From Actinoplanes sp. NBRC 103695 (GTDB lineage: Bacteria > Actinomycetota > Actinomycetes > Mycobacteriales > Micromonosporaceae): a stretch of 64,000 nucleotides of DNA. Location of the stretch: contig NZ_BSTL01000006.1 in NCBI RefSeq assembly GCF_030269485.1, positions 397,925-461,924 of the forward strand, given 5' to 3'. Position numbers and translations under genes: made by a program. Shown here piece by piece: positions 1 to 8,608 of the stretch. The notes beneath the pieces are model-generated. The model saw only the letters and a program-made list of their open reading frames with translations, was not told the origin of the DNA and searched no databases. Within the stretch, counting starts at the first letter, position 1, and each line of letters opens with the position of its first letter.

Positions 1-1611
1 GGCGTGCTGGACGTGCTGACCGGCGACTACCTGGCCGAGCTCACCATGCTGATCCTGAGCCGGGACCGGGCGGCGGACCCCGCGACCGGCTACGCGAAGA
101 GCTTCCTCGCCCAGCTCCGCGACTGCCTCCGCCTGGCCCTCGACCGCCGCGTCCGCATCGTCAGCAACGCGGGCGGCGTCAACCCTGACGGGCTGGCGGC
201 GGCGATCCGTGAGCTCGGCGTCGACGCCCGGATCGCGACGGTGCGCAACGTGGAGCAGGACGGCGGTCACGCCTACCTCGGCGCCTTCGGCATCGCCCGC
301 GCGCTGGAGGCGGGAGCGGACATCGTGATCACCGGCCGGGTCACCGACGCCTCGCTGGTGGTCGGCCCGGCCATCGCCCGCTTCGGCTGGAACCGCACCG
401 ACCTGGACGCCCTCGCAGGCGCCACGGTGGCCGGCCACGTCCTGGAGTGCGGAACCCAGTCGACCGGCGGCAACTACGCCTTCTTCGCCGAGATCGCCGA
501 CCTGGGACGGCCGGGCTTCCCGATCGCCGAGATCCGCCCGGACGGCTCCAGCGTCATCACCAAGCACCCCGGCACGGGCGGCGCGGTCACGGCCGGCACG
601 GTGACCGCCCAGCTGGTCTACGAGATCGGCGACGCCCGCTACCCCGGCCCCGACGTCACCACCCGCCTCGACACGATCGAGCTGCGGCAACAGGGCAAGG
701 ACAGGGTCGAGATCTTCGGCGTACGCGGGGAAGCGCCGCCCCCGGACCTCAAGGTGGCGCATACCGCCGTGGGCGGCTTCCGCAACGAGCTCACGGTGGT
801 CCTCACCGGGCTGGACATCGAGGCCAAGGCCGCCCTGTTCCGCCGCCAGTTCGAGGCCGCCGCGCGCACCCGGCCGGCCGAGGTGACCTGGACCCTCACC
901 CGGCTCGACAGGCCCGACGCGCCCACCCAGCAGCAGGCGTCCGCGCTGCTCACGGTGGTGGCACGCGACAAGGACGAGAAGGTGGCCGGCCGGGCCTTCG
1001 CCGACGGCGCCGTGGAGCTGGCGCTGGCCTCCTACCCGGGTTTCTTCGCGACGTCGCCGCCCGGTCGCGCCCACCCCTACGGCGTCTTCACGGCCTCGTA
1101 TGTCCCCCAGCGCGAGCACGAGGTGGTGCTGGCCGACGGCACGGTCGAGGCGATCGCCCCGCCCACGGTCACGCGCGCGCTGGAACCGCTGCCCGGCCCG
1201 GAAGCCGGTGACCCGGGCCGTAACAAAGAGAACGAACGTTCCTTCCCGGAGAAAGAACGTTCGTTCCCCCCGACGCGATCGCTGCCGCTGGGCACGCTCG
1301 CCGGGGCGCGGTCCGGCGACAAGGGCGGAGACGCCAACATCGGTCTTTGGGTACGTGACGCGCGGGCGTACCCCTGGCTCCGTGACCTGATCACCGAGCG
1401 CACCCTGAAAGCCCTGCTCCCGGAGGCGGCGGAGCTGCCGATCCGGGTCACCCGCCTGCCACGCGTCAACGCCGTGAACGTCGTGATCGAGGGCCTGCTC
1501 GGGCAGGGCGTCGCCTACAACGCGCGGTTCGACCCGCAGGCCAAGGGCCTCGGCGAGTGGCTGCGCTCCCGGCACGTCGACATCCCCGCCTGGCTGCTGG
1601 AGGACGCGTGA
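1..1611 (+). CDS. AtuA-family protein (DUF1446), 5' end outside the window
   Basis: The reading frame is open from the first base. The protein enters at a segment typical of the AtuA N-terminal domain (LTGDYLAELTMLIL), so the true start lies upstream. Residues 1-400 form the DUF1446 domain, with SNAGGVNP and GRVTDASLV. A low-complexity linker follows, then the C-terminal domain with GARSGDKGGDANIG. AtuA-type proteins accompany acyl-CoA carboxylases in acyclic terpene, leucine or related branched acyl-CoA catabolism. Their exact reaction is not established. The stop overlaps the carboxyltransferase start (GTGA), so the genes are translationally coupled. The linker contains a 12-bp inverted repeat and a duplicated ERSFP motif. 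Confidence 0.85.
   Translation, partial: GVLDVLTGDYLAELTMLILSRDRAADPATGYAKSFLAQLRDCLRLALDRRVRIVSNAGGVNPDGLAAAIRELGVDARIATVRNVEQDGGHAYLGAFGIARALEAGADIVITGRVTDASLVVGPAIARFGWNRTDLDALAGATVAGHVLECGTQSTGGNYAFFAEIADLGRPGFPIAEIRPDGSSVITKHPGTGGAVTAGTVTAQLVYEIGDARYPGPDVTTRLDTIELRQQGKDRVEIFGVRGEAPPPDLKVAHTAVGGFRNELTVVLTGLDIEAKAALFRRQFEAAARTRPAEVTWTLTRLDRPDAPTQQQASALLTVVARDKDEKVAGRAFADGAVELALASYPGFFATSPPGRAHPYGVFTASYVPQREHEVVLADGTVEAIAPPTVTRALEPLPGPEAGDPGRNKENERSFPEKERSFPPTRSLPLGTLAGARSGDKGGDANIGLWVRDARAYPWLRDLITERTLKALLPEAAELPIRVTRLPRVNAVNVVIEGLLGQGVAYNARFDPQAKGLGEWLRSRHVDIPAWLLEDA
1230..1266. repeat. 12-bp perfect inverted repeat inside the AtuA linker
   Basis: GAACGAACGTTC at 1230-1241 is the exact reverse complement of GAACGTTCGTTC at 1255-1266, with a 13-nt spacer. 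It lies in-frame in the linker between the two AtuA domains and encodes a repeated ERSFP motif. It looks like a small REP-like palindrome tolerated in a linker. Confidence 0.6.
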
Positions 1612-3203
1612 CCATCATCCGGTCCACCCTGGACACCTCGGGCGAGGAGGCGCTGGCCGCCCGCAAGTCCATGCTGGAGGCCCTCGACGCGGTCGCCACC
1701 GAGACCATGAAGGCCGTGGCCGGCGGCGGGCCCAAGGCGGTCGACCGGCACCACGCGCGGGGCAAGCTGACCGCCCGGGAGCGCATCGAGCTGCTGCTGG
1801 ACCGGGACTCGCCGTTCCTGGAACTGGCGGCACTGGCCGGCTACGGCTCGGACTTCACCGTCGGCGGCAGCGTCGTGGCCGGGATCGGCGTGGTCAGCGG
1901 CGTCGAGTGCCTGCTGATCGGGAACGACCCGACGGTCAAGGGTGGCTCGAGCAACCCGTGGTCGCTGCGCAAGACGCTGCGCATGCACGAGATCGCCCTG
2001 GTCAACCGGCTGCCGGTGATCTCGCTCGTGGAGTCCGGCGGCGCCGACCTGCCCACCCAGAAGGACGTGTTCATCCCGGGCGGCGCGGTGTTCCGCAACC
2101 TGACCCGGCTGTCAGCGGCCGGCATCCCCACGATCGCGCTGGTCTTCGGCAACTCGACCGCGGGCGGCGCGTACCTGCCGGGGATGAGCGACCACGTGGT
2201 GATGATCGAGAAGCGGTCGAAGGTGTTCCTGGCCGGGCCGCCGCTGGTGAAGGCGGCCACCGGAGAGGAGTCCGACGACGAGTCGCTGGGCGGCGCCGAG
2301 ATGCACGCGACCGTGTCGGGGCTGGCCGACCACTTCGCGGCGGACGAGCCGGACGCGATCCGGATCGGCCGGCGCATCGTGGCCCGGCTGAACTGGCACA
2401 AGTCCGGCCCCTCCCCGGCCGTGACGACGACGCCCCGCTACCCCGCCGAAGATCTGCTCTCGATCGTGCCACCCGGCCTCAAGGCGCCGTTCGACCCGCG
2501 CGAGGTGATCGCCCGGATCGTCGACGACAGCGACTTCGACGAGGTCAAGCCGCGGTACGGGAGCTCGCTGGTGACCGGCTGGGCCACCCTGCACGGCTAT
2601 CCGGTCGGCATCCTGGCCAACGAGCGCGGCGTGCTGTTCAGCGAGGAGGCGCAGAAGGCCGCCCAGTTCATCCAGCTCGCCAACCGTTCGCACACGCCGC
2701 TGCTGTTCCTGCACAACACCACCGGCTACATGGTCGGCAAGGAGTACGAGCAGGGCGGCATCATCAAGCACGGCGCGATGATGATCAACGCGGTGTCCAA
2801 CTCGACCGTCCCGCATCTGTCGCTGCTGATCGGCAACTCGTACGGCGCCGGGCACTACGGCATGTGCGGGCGGGCGTACGACCCGCGGTTCGTGTTCGCC
2901 TGGCCGAGCGCCCGGTCCGCGGTGATGGGCGCGCAGCAGCTCGCCGACGTGCAGTACATGGTGTCCAAGGCGTCGGCGCTGGCTCAGGGCAAGCCTTTCG
3001 ACGAGGACGGTGCGCAGGTCGTGCGGCACATGATCGAGCAGCAGATCTCCGCGGAGGCGATGCCGATGGTCCTGTCGGGGCTGGTCTACGACGACGGGAT
3101 CATCGACCCGCGGGACACCCGCGACGTCCTCGGCGTCGCGCTTTCCGCGGTCCACAGCGCGCCGGTGCGCGGCACCGGCGCCTTCGGCGTCTTCCGGATG
3201 TGA
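1608..3203 (+). CDS. acyl-CoA carboxylase carboxyltransferase (beta) subunit
   Basis: This 531-residue protein is full length for the methylcrotonyl-/propionyl-type carboxyltransferase family. It has the N-terminal signature HHARGKLTARERIELLLD, the crotonase-fold acyl-CoA site SGGADLPTQ and the C-terminal carboxybiotin site (GNSYGAGHYGMCGRAYDPRF). It transfers CO2 from biotin to an acyl-CoA in the cytoplasm. The GTG at 1608 overlaps the AtuA stop and fits the family N-terminus; the GTG at 1557 would add 17 unlikely residues. The biotin subunit follows 7 bp downstream. Methylcrotonyl-CoA carboxylase is the likeliest substrate class, but a geranyl-type or other branched acyl-CoA is possible. 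Confidence 0.9.
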   Translation: MTIIRSTLDTSGEEALAARKSMLEALDAVATETMKAVAGGGPKAVDRHHARGKLTARERIELLLDRDSPFLELAALAGYGSDFTVGGSVVAGIGVVSGVECLLIGNDPTVKGGSSNPWSLRKTLRMHEIALVNRLPVISLVESGGADLPTQKDVFIPGGAVFRNLTRLSAAGIPTIALVFGNSTAGGAYLPGMSDHVVMIEKRSKVFLAGPPLVKAATGEESDDESLGGAEMHATVSGLADHFAADEPDAIRIGRRIVARLNWHKSGPSPAVTTTPRYPAEDLLSIVPPGLKAPFDPREVIARIVDDSDFDEVKPRYGSSLVTGWATLHGYPVGILANERGVLFSEEAQKAAQFIQLANRSHTPLLFLHNTTGYMVGKEYEQGGIIKHGAMMINAVSNSTVPHLSLLIGNSYGAGHYGMCGRAYDPRFVFAWPSARSAVMGAQQLADVQYMVSKASALAQGKPFDEDGAQVVRHMIEQQISAEAMPMVLSGLVYDDGIIDPRDTRDVLGVALSAVHSAPVRGTGAFGVFRM

Positions 3204-3210
3204 GGGAGTC

Positions 3211-5133
3211 ATGATCACCTCGGTTCTGGTCGCCAACCGGGGCGAGATCGCCCGGCGGATCTTCCGCACGTGCCGGCAGCGCGGCTTGGGCACGGTCGCG
3301 GTCTTCGCCGACCCGGACGCCGGCAGCCCGCACGTGGCGGAGGCCGATGCGGCCGTACGCCTGCCCGGCGCGTCACCGGCCGACACCTACCTGCGCGGCG
3401 ACCTGATCATCGAGGCCGCCCGCCGCGCCGGGGCCGACGCCGTCCACCCCGGGTACGGCTTCCTCTCCGAGAACGCGGACTTCGCCCGGGCCGTGCTGGA
3501 CGCCGGGCTGACCTGGATCGGCCCGTCGCCGGACGCGATCGCCGCGATGGGCTCGAAGGTGTCGGCGAAGCGCCTGATGGCCGCCGCCGGCGTACCCGTG
3601 CTGCCCGAGCTGGACCCGGCGACCATCACCGAGTCCGACCTCCCCCTGCTGGTGAAGGCCTCGGCGGGCGGCGGCGGCCGGGGCATGCGGGTGGTATCCG
3701 ACATTTCCGATTTGAAGGATGCGATCGCGACCGCGTCCCGGGAGGCAGAGGCCGCTTTCGGTGATCCCGACGTCTTCTGCGAGCGCTACCTCCCGAGTGG
3801 GCACCACGTAGAGGTCCAGGTGCTCGCCGACCAGCACGGCACCGTCTGGGCGCTCGGCGAACGCGAGTGCTCGCTGCAGCGCCGCCACCAGAAGGTGATC
3901 GAGGAGGCGCCGTCCCCGTTGGTCGAACGCCTCGGCGGCGACCTGCGCAAACGCCTGCTCGCGGCGGGCCGGGACGCGGCCGCCGCGGTCGGCTACACCG
4001 GAGCCGGCACGGTCGAGTTCCTGGCGTCCGCGGACGGCGACTTCTGGTTCCTGGAGATGAACACCCGCCTCCAGGTCGAGCATCCGGTCACCGAGTGCGT
4101 CACGGGCGTCGACCTGGTCGCGCTCCAGCTGGACGTCGCCGAGGGGCGGCGGCTGACCGGCCCGGAGCCGGAGATGACCGGCCACGCTGTCGAGGCCCGC
4201 CTGTACGCCGAGAGCCCGCTCGACGACTGGCGTCCGCAGACCGGCACGCTCGCCACGTTCGAGGTCCCCCTCCTGGACGACGTCCGGGTCGACTCCGGGG
4301 TGGAGGCCGGCAGCGAGGTCGGGCCGCACTACGACGCGATGCTGGCCAAGGTCATCGCGTACGCCGGAACCCGTACCGAGGCCGCCCGGAGGCTGGCCGC
4401 GACACTGCGCCGCGCCCGGGTGCACGGCGTCGCCACCAACCGTGACCTGCTGGTCGGCACCCTCCTGCACCCGGCGTTCCTGGACGGCACCGCGGACACC
4501 GGCTTCTACACGGCCCACCCGCCCGCGACGCTGGTCCGCTCCCCCGACGCCGCACTCCACGCTCTCGTGGCGGCGCTCTCCGACGCGGCCGCCGGGCGCG
4601 GCCCACTCCTGCCCGGCGTGACCAGCGGCTTCCGCAACATCCCGGTCGGCTTCCGCAGCCGGGTCTACGCGCTCGGCGACCGCGAGATCGAGGTCCGCTA
4701 CCGCTTCGCCCGGGGCGTGCTGGAGGTCGACGGCGGCGACGCCCCCACGCTGGTCGACGCCGACGCGGCGCAGGTCGTGCTGGACGTGGACGGGGTGCGC
4801 CGGCGGTGGACCGTCGGGAGATTCGGCGATCGGGTCGTCGTGGACGGGGCCGACGCCTCGGTGGAGCTGACGGCGGTGCCACGGTTCGCGGACCCCTCGG
4901 CGCAGCTGCCCGCCGGGGCGCTGATCGCGCCGATGCCCGGAACCGTGGTGCGGGTGGGCGTGCGGGTCGGCGAGACGGTCACGGCGGGCCAGCCGCTGGT
5001 CTGGCTGGAAGCCATGAAGATGGAACACGCGGTCAAAGCCCCCGGCGACGGCACGGTCAGCGAGACCCCGGTGACACCGGGTCAGCAGGTGAGTCAGGGA
5101 ACGCCGCTCGTGGTCGTACAGAGCCATGACTGA
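3211..5133 (+). CDS. acyl-CoA carboxylase biotin carboxylase / BCCP (alpha) subunit
   Basis: This 640-residue protein starts with the biotin carboxylase N-domain (ANRGEIARRIFRTCR). It continues with an ATP-grasp domain (SAGGGGRGMRVV; EMNTRLQVEHPVTE), a connecting region, and a C-terminal biotinyl domain with EAMKM, biotinylated Lys about 603. It carboxylates its own biotin using ATP and bicarbonate and hands CO2 to the preceding beta subunit. The start has a GAGGGAG ribosome site. The 3' end overlaps the TetR gene by 8 bp, so the regulator is probably in the same transcript. Confidence 0.92.
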   Translation: MITSVLVANRGEIARRIFRTCRQRGLGTVAVFADPDAGSPHVAEADAAVRLPGASPADTYLRGDLIIEAARRAGADAVHPGYGFLSENADFARAVLDAGLTWIGPSPDAIAAMGSKVSAKRLMAAAGVPVLPELDPATITESDLPLLVKASAGGGGRGMRVVSDISDLKDAIATASREAEAAFGDPDVFCERYLPSGHHVEVQVLADQHGTVWALGERECSLQRRHQKVIEEAPSPLVERLGGDLRKRLLAAGRDAAAAVGYTGAGTVEFLASADGDFWFLEMNTRLQVEHPVTECVTGVDLVALQLDVAEGRRLTGPEPEMTGHAVEARLYAESPLDDWRPQTGTLATFEVPLLDDVRVDSGVEAGSEVGPHYDAMLAKVIAYAGTRTEAARRLAATLRRARVHGVATNRDLLVGTLLHPAFLDGTADTGFYTAHPPATLVRSPDAALHALVAALSDAAAGRGPLLPGVTSGFRNIPVGFRSRVYALGDREIEVRYRFARGVLEVDGGDAPTLVDADAAQVVLDVDGVRRRWTVGRFGDRVVVDGADASVELTAVPRFADPSAQLPAGALIAPMPGTVVRVGVRVGETVTAGQPLVWLEAMKMEHAVKAPGDGTVSETPVTPGQQVSQGTPLVVVQSHD

Positions 5134-5725
5134 CACGGCCTCCCCCAAACAGGACCGCAGCCGGGCGACGCGGCTACGGCTGCTGGAGACCACCATCCGG
5201 TGCCTCGCCGCGCACGGATGGGAGGCCTCCACGGTCGGCCTGATCGCGACGGAGGCCGGCATCAGCCGGGGCGCGGTGCAACATCACTTCCGTACGCGGG
5301 AAGCTCTGATCCTGGGGGCCTTGGAGCACATGTTCGCGGAACGCGCGGCGCAGCTGGACGCCCTGCCCGAGCCGCGGGGCGCCGGGCCGCACCGAACCCA
5401 CGCCGTCGTCGCCGGGCTGGTGGACGTCATCGGGGGCGAGCTGTTCCGGGCCGCGCTGCAGGTGTGGACCGTCGCGGCGGCGGACCCCGAACTGCGTGCT
5501 GCGGTCGTACCCCTGGAAAGGCATTTTGCACGAGGGGTGCACCGCCGGGCCGTCCGGCTGCTCGGCGCCGACGACGCCGATCCCGCCCAGCGGACCCTCG
5601 TCCAGGCGACCCTGGATCTCGCCCGCGGACTGGCGTTGGCCGACGTCCTGACCGACGACTCGCGGCGCCGAGCTCGTATTGTGCGAGCCTGGTCGTCGCA
5701 GCTCGCACTCGCCCTGGCACCCTGA
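5126..5725 (+). CDS. TetR-family regulator of the carboxylase operon
   Basis: This 199-residue protein has an N-terminal TetR helix-turn-helix at residues 10-55 (GWEASTVGLIATEAGISRGAVQHHF) and an all-helical ligand domain. It overlaps the biotin carboxylase gene by 8 bp and is the last gene of the cluster. It is probably a local sensor of an acyl-CoA intermediate, although no operator can be seen because the operon promoter is outside the window. Confidence 0.85.
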   Translation: MTDTASPKQDRSRATRLRLLETTIRCLAAHGWEASTVGLIATEAGISRGAVQHHFRTREALILGALEHMFAERAAQLDALPEPRGAGPHRTHAVVAGLVDVIGGELFRAALQVWTVAAADPELRAAVVPLERHFARGVHRRAVRLLGADDADPAQRTLVQATLDLARGLALADVLTDDSRRRARIVRAWSSQLALALAP

Positions 5726-5822
5726 ACAAGGCCGGTGCGTGACCATGGACACTACGAAGGAGCGTTCGATTGCCTAAGATGCCTGCCGCACCACTTGTCG
5801 CCGCATGAACGAGGACTCCACG

Positions 5823-6521
5823 ATGCCGCTCACTCCCGCAGACATCCACAACATGGCCTTCAAGAAGCCGCCGATGGGCAAGCGTGGGTACGACGAGGAG
5901 GAGGTCGACGCCTTCCTCGACGAGGTCGAGCAGGAGCTGATCCGGCTCCTCGAGGAGAACGGGTCCCTCCGCGACCGGGCCCAGCGCGTGGGTGGCCCCG
6001 GTGGCGGCGGCAACGCGGCCTCGACCATGGTGCTCAACGGCGAGTTCGCCGAGATCGCCCAGCAGCTCGAACGGGCGCAGGAGGCACGCGCCCGGGCCGA
6101 GCAGACCGCGCGTACCGTCCAGGACCAGCTCGACCGGGCCCGCCGCTCGACCCCGCCGACGCCGATGCCGACCTCGCCGGCCGGTGACGACGACCGCAAC
6201 GCCCGCGTGCTGGCCATGGCGCAGCGCACCGCCGACGACCACATGCGCGACGCCGAGCGCGAGGCCGACACGGTGATCACCGGCGCCCGCGGCAAGTCCG
6301 AGCAGATCTCCAGCGAGGCGCAGCTCAAGGCGGCGACCATCGAGAGCGACGCCCGGCGCAACCACAGCGAGGCGCTGAGCACGCTGAGCGCCAAGCGGTC
6401 CGCCGCGCTCGACGAGATCGACCGGCTGGCGATGCTGGCGAAGAGCTACCAGACGGCGCTCAACGACCACGTCACCCAGCAGCTGCGCGAGCTGAACAGC
6501 GTGCCCGCCGGCGACGAGTAG
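5823..6521 (+). CDS. DivIVA-domain protein, Wag31-like
   Basis: The 232-residue protein opens with the actinobacterial DivIVA signature: [20 protein letters not shown], then a [10 protein letters not shown] stretch. A linker and a C-terminal coiled coil (about 75-225) follow. Proteins of this family sit at curved membranes and cell poles and organise apical growth. The ATG at 5823 is chosen over 5805 because it gives the conserved N-terminus and has GAGGA about 9 nt upstream. A TAAGAT -10-like hexamer lies at 5775-5780. It is shorter than classical Wag31, and the dcw-cluster context is absent, so it is probably a paralogue. Confidence 0.85.
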   Translation: MPLTPADIHNMAFKKPPMGKRGYDEEEVDAFLDEVEQELIRLLEENGSLRDRAQRVGGPGGGGNAASTMVLNGEFAEIAQQLERAQEARARAEQTARTVQDQLDRARRSTPPTPMPTSPAGDDDRNARVLAMAQRTADDHMRDAEREADTVITGARGKSEQISSEAQLKAATIESDARRNHSEALSTLSAKRSAALDEIDRLAMLAKSYQTALNDHVTQQLRELNSVPAGDE

Positions 6522-6684
6522 GCCGTGTCCCGGGGATCAGTCATGTGCGAGGCGAGGTCCAGAGGGTGGCTGGCCTCGCCCGCGGCGCGCCCTCATCCTG
6601 GTGTTGGATGTGGGTGTGTCGTGGGTGGCGTCAGGCGCGCGCTGGGCCACGCCGCAGCCCTGGCTGATCCCCGGGACACGGCCT
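6520..6684. repeat. 165-bp element bounded by 21-bp perfect inverted repeats
   Basis: The bases at 6520-6540 (beginning AGGCCGTGTCCCGGGG) reappear exactly as reverse complement at 6664-6684. About 123 bp lies between them and includes a second stem, GGCGAGG (6551-6557) with CCTCGCC (6574-6580). The left arm overlaps the DivIVA stop codon. The element could be a MITE-like insertion or a structured RNA leader for the glycosyltransferase that starts 13 bp later. No clear target duplication is visible. Confidence 0.65.
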
Positions 6685-6697
6685 GAGCCGCGCCCGG

Positions 6698-8047
6698 GTG
6701 CGGGTCTCGCACTTCAGCGACAGCCACCCGGGCCGGCCGGACGGGGTGTCGGCCTCGGTGGGCCGCACGGTAAAGCTGCTCCGCGAGGCCGGTCACCAGG
6801 TGCGCGACCACCGGCCCGGGCCGCTGATCGGGCGGCGCCGAGCCGACCAGCTGCGGGCGGTGCCGTACCCGGTCCGGCGCATGCGGGTGGCGCTCCCGTG
6901 GGGCGCCGGACCGGATGGTGCGCCCGCCGACGTGGTCCACGTGCACACCACGGGGACGGCCGGGATGACCGGGTTCGCGTACGCCGCCCGGCACCGCCTG
7001 CCGGTGGTCGTCACCTGGCACATCGACATGCTGGCGTACGTGCGGCACTACCCCGACCTGGCGATGGCCGCGGCGTCCTCCGCGCACCGGATGCGGCTGG
7101 GCTGGTCGGTCCGCGACTACCTCGAGCTGAGCGATTGGAACGGCCGGCGGCATCACCGGCTGTCGGTGCTCGGTCACGGTCTTTTCGAGCGTACGCGGAT
7201 GATCCTCGCACCGTCCCGCAAAGCGGCACTCGGTCTCCGAGCCGTGGGGAAGGTCCCGGAGATCCGGATCCTGCCGACGCCGGTGACCGCCCCGCCGGTC
7301 GTCTCCGGCTCGGCACCTCTCTCCGGCCCGGCCCTGTCCGACCCAGCCCTTTCCGACCCAGCCCTTTCCGACCCGGCCCTTTCCGACCCGGCACTCTCAG
7401 GCCCGGCACTTTCCGACCCAGCCCTTTCCGGCCCGGCACTCTCCGGCCCGGCCCTTTGCGGTCCGTCCTTCTGCGGCTCGCGGCGCGCTCAGCTGGGCCT
7501 GCCCGCGGACGCGCCCGTGGTCCTGCACGTCGGGCGCGTCACCCCCGAGAAGAATCCCGCCCTGCTGCTGACCGCCTTCAAGCTTCTGCTGCGTACGGTG
7601 CCCGGCGCGCACCTGGTCCTCGTCGGCGCGCATCAGGGCCGCCGCGCCGTCCGTGCAGCCGCCGACCGCCTCGGCCTGGGCGACCGCGTCCGGCTGATCC
7701 CGCCGGTGCCGCCCCGCATGGTCGCCGGCTACTACCGGATGGCCGACGTGCTCGCCTTCCCGTCCCTGACCGACACGCAGGGTCTCGTGCTGGCCGAGGC
7801 GGAGGCGTGCGGCCTGCCGGTCGTGGTCGCCGACGAGGCCCTCGCCCACCGCATCGACCCCGGCCTCCCGCCCCGGATCGCCGCCGCGCCAGACCCGGCG
7901 TTGTTCGCCGCGGCCATCGTCCGGCTGCTGCGCGACGAGACGCTGCGGTCGGCAACCATCGAGACCGGCCGCCGCGACATCACCGCCTTCACGCCGGAGC
8001 GCTACCTCACGTCGCTGGTGGCCGCCTACCAGGCCGCGCGGGCGTAG
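6698..8047 (+). CDS. GT4-type glycosyltransferase with internal pentapeptide repeat
   Basis: This 449-residue GT-B protein has an N-terminal acceptor domain with SDSHPGRPDGVS and a mannosyltransferase-like WHIDML segment. The C-terminal nucleotide-sugar domain has HVGRVTPEKNP and the GT4 donor motif TQGLVLAEAEACGLPVV. It is likely a cytoplasmic or membrane-associated sugar transferase for lipid or wall glycans; donor and acceptor cannot be told. Residues 209-253 are nine copies of Ser-(Asp/Gly)-Pro-Ala-Leu between the two domains, an insertion not expected in the family. The GTG start follows the inverted-repeat element closely. Confidence 0.85.
   Translation: MRVSHFSDSHPGRPDGVSASVGRTVKLLREAGHQVRDHRPGPLIGRRRADQLRAVPYPVRRMRVALPWGAGPDGAPADVVHVHTTGTAGMTGFAYAARHRLPVVVTWHIDMLAYVRHYPDLAMAAASSAHRMRLGWSVRDYLELSDWNGRRHHRLSVLGHGLFERTRMILAPSRKAALGLRAVGKVPEIRILPTPVTAPPVVSGSAPLSGPALSDPALSDPALSDPALSDPALSGPALSDPALSGPALSGPALCGPSFCGSRRAQLGLPADAPVVLHVGRVTPEKNPALLLTAFKLLLRTVPGAHLVLVGAHQGRRAVRAAADRLGLGDRVRLIPPVPPRMVAGYYRMADVLAFPSLTDTQGLVLAEAEACGLPVVVADEALAHRIDPGLPPRIAAAPDPALFAAAIVRLLRDETLRSATIETGRRDITAFTPERYLTSLVAAYQAARA
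7322..7456 (+). repeat. 15-bp minisatellite, nine units, coding S(D/G)PAL
   Basis: Nine head-to-tail 15-bp units, with sequence like TCCGACCCAGCCCTT, keep the glycosyltransferase frame. Units differ mainly at the Asp/Gly codon and at synonymous positions. Degenerate half-units (SAPL before, CGPSF after) flank the array. Confidence 0.92.
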
Positions 8048-8154
8048 GCCCCTCGCCCGCGGACGCCTGCCGGGCCCCGCGTAGACCTCTCACCCACGGA
8101 CGCCCGGCAGGCCCCGCGTAGACCCCTCACCCACGAACGCCCGGCAGGCCGCGC
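8044..8154. repeat. 37-bp tandem repeat, three units
   Basis: Three adjacent 37-bp units start at 8044, 8081 and 8118. Each begins GTAG(G/A)CC and contains CGGACGCC or a close variant. A partial unit (ACGCCCGGCAGGC) follows. The first unit contains the stop codon of the glycosyltransferase gene. Confidence 0.85.
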
Positions 8155-8188
8155 GGCGAAACGCCCGGCAGGCAGCGCGCGTGCAGGC

Positions 8189-8434
8189 CTACCAGGGCAC
8201 GCGGGCGTAGTTTTTCAGCAGCACGCCGTGGACCGGGTCGCCGCTCTCGCCGCGGATGATCGGGTCGTAGATCCGCGCCGCCGCGTCGACGACGTCCAAC
8301 GGCGGACGCCAGCCGGACGCCGCGCGGCGGGCCTTGCGAGCGGCCGGGTTCTCGTCGGTGATCCAGCCGGTGTCGACGCCGCACATGTGCACGTGGTGCC
8401 GGGCCAGGTCGCCCGCGCCCACCTGGGTCAGCAT
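8189..8434 (-). pseudogene. C-terminal fragment of an SDR oxidoreductase
   Basis: The minus frame reads HVHMCGVDTGWITDENPAA and then WRPPLDVVDAAARIYDPI, ending in ARVPW. This matches the C-terminal part of a family of short-chain dehydrogenases that carry an acetyl-CoA-like or carrier partner. The Rossmann N-terminus (TGxxxGIG, YxxxK) is missing, because upstream sequence changes to unrelated lower-GC DNA at about 8435. The fragment therefore marks the left edge of the accessory island. Confidence 0.65.
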
Positions 8435-8608
8435 GTTGAGGCCGGAACTCAGTCGCCAACGATGCGGTAGCGTGCGAAGAGGAACTGAGGTTACACGAGA
8501 TGATCAATGGCGCGTAAACCTCGGGTGTAGGCCATCGAGTCTTGATAGACATTGGTATCCGAGGGCATGCCAGCTGGTCCGCCGCAACCGTTAACGCGGA
8601 GGAGATGT

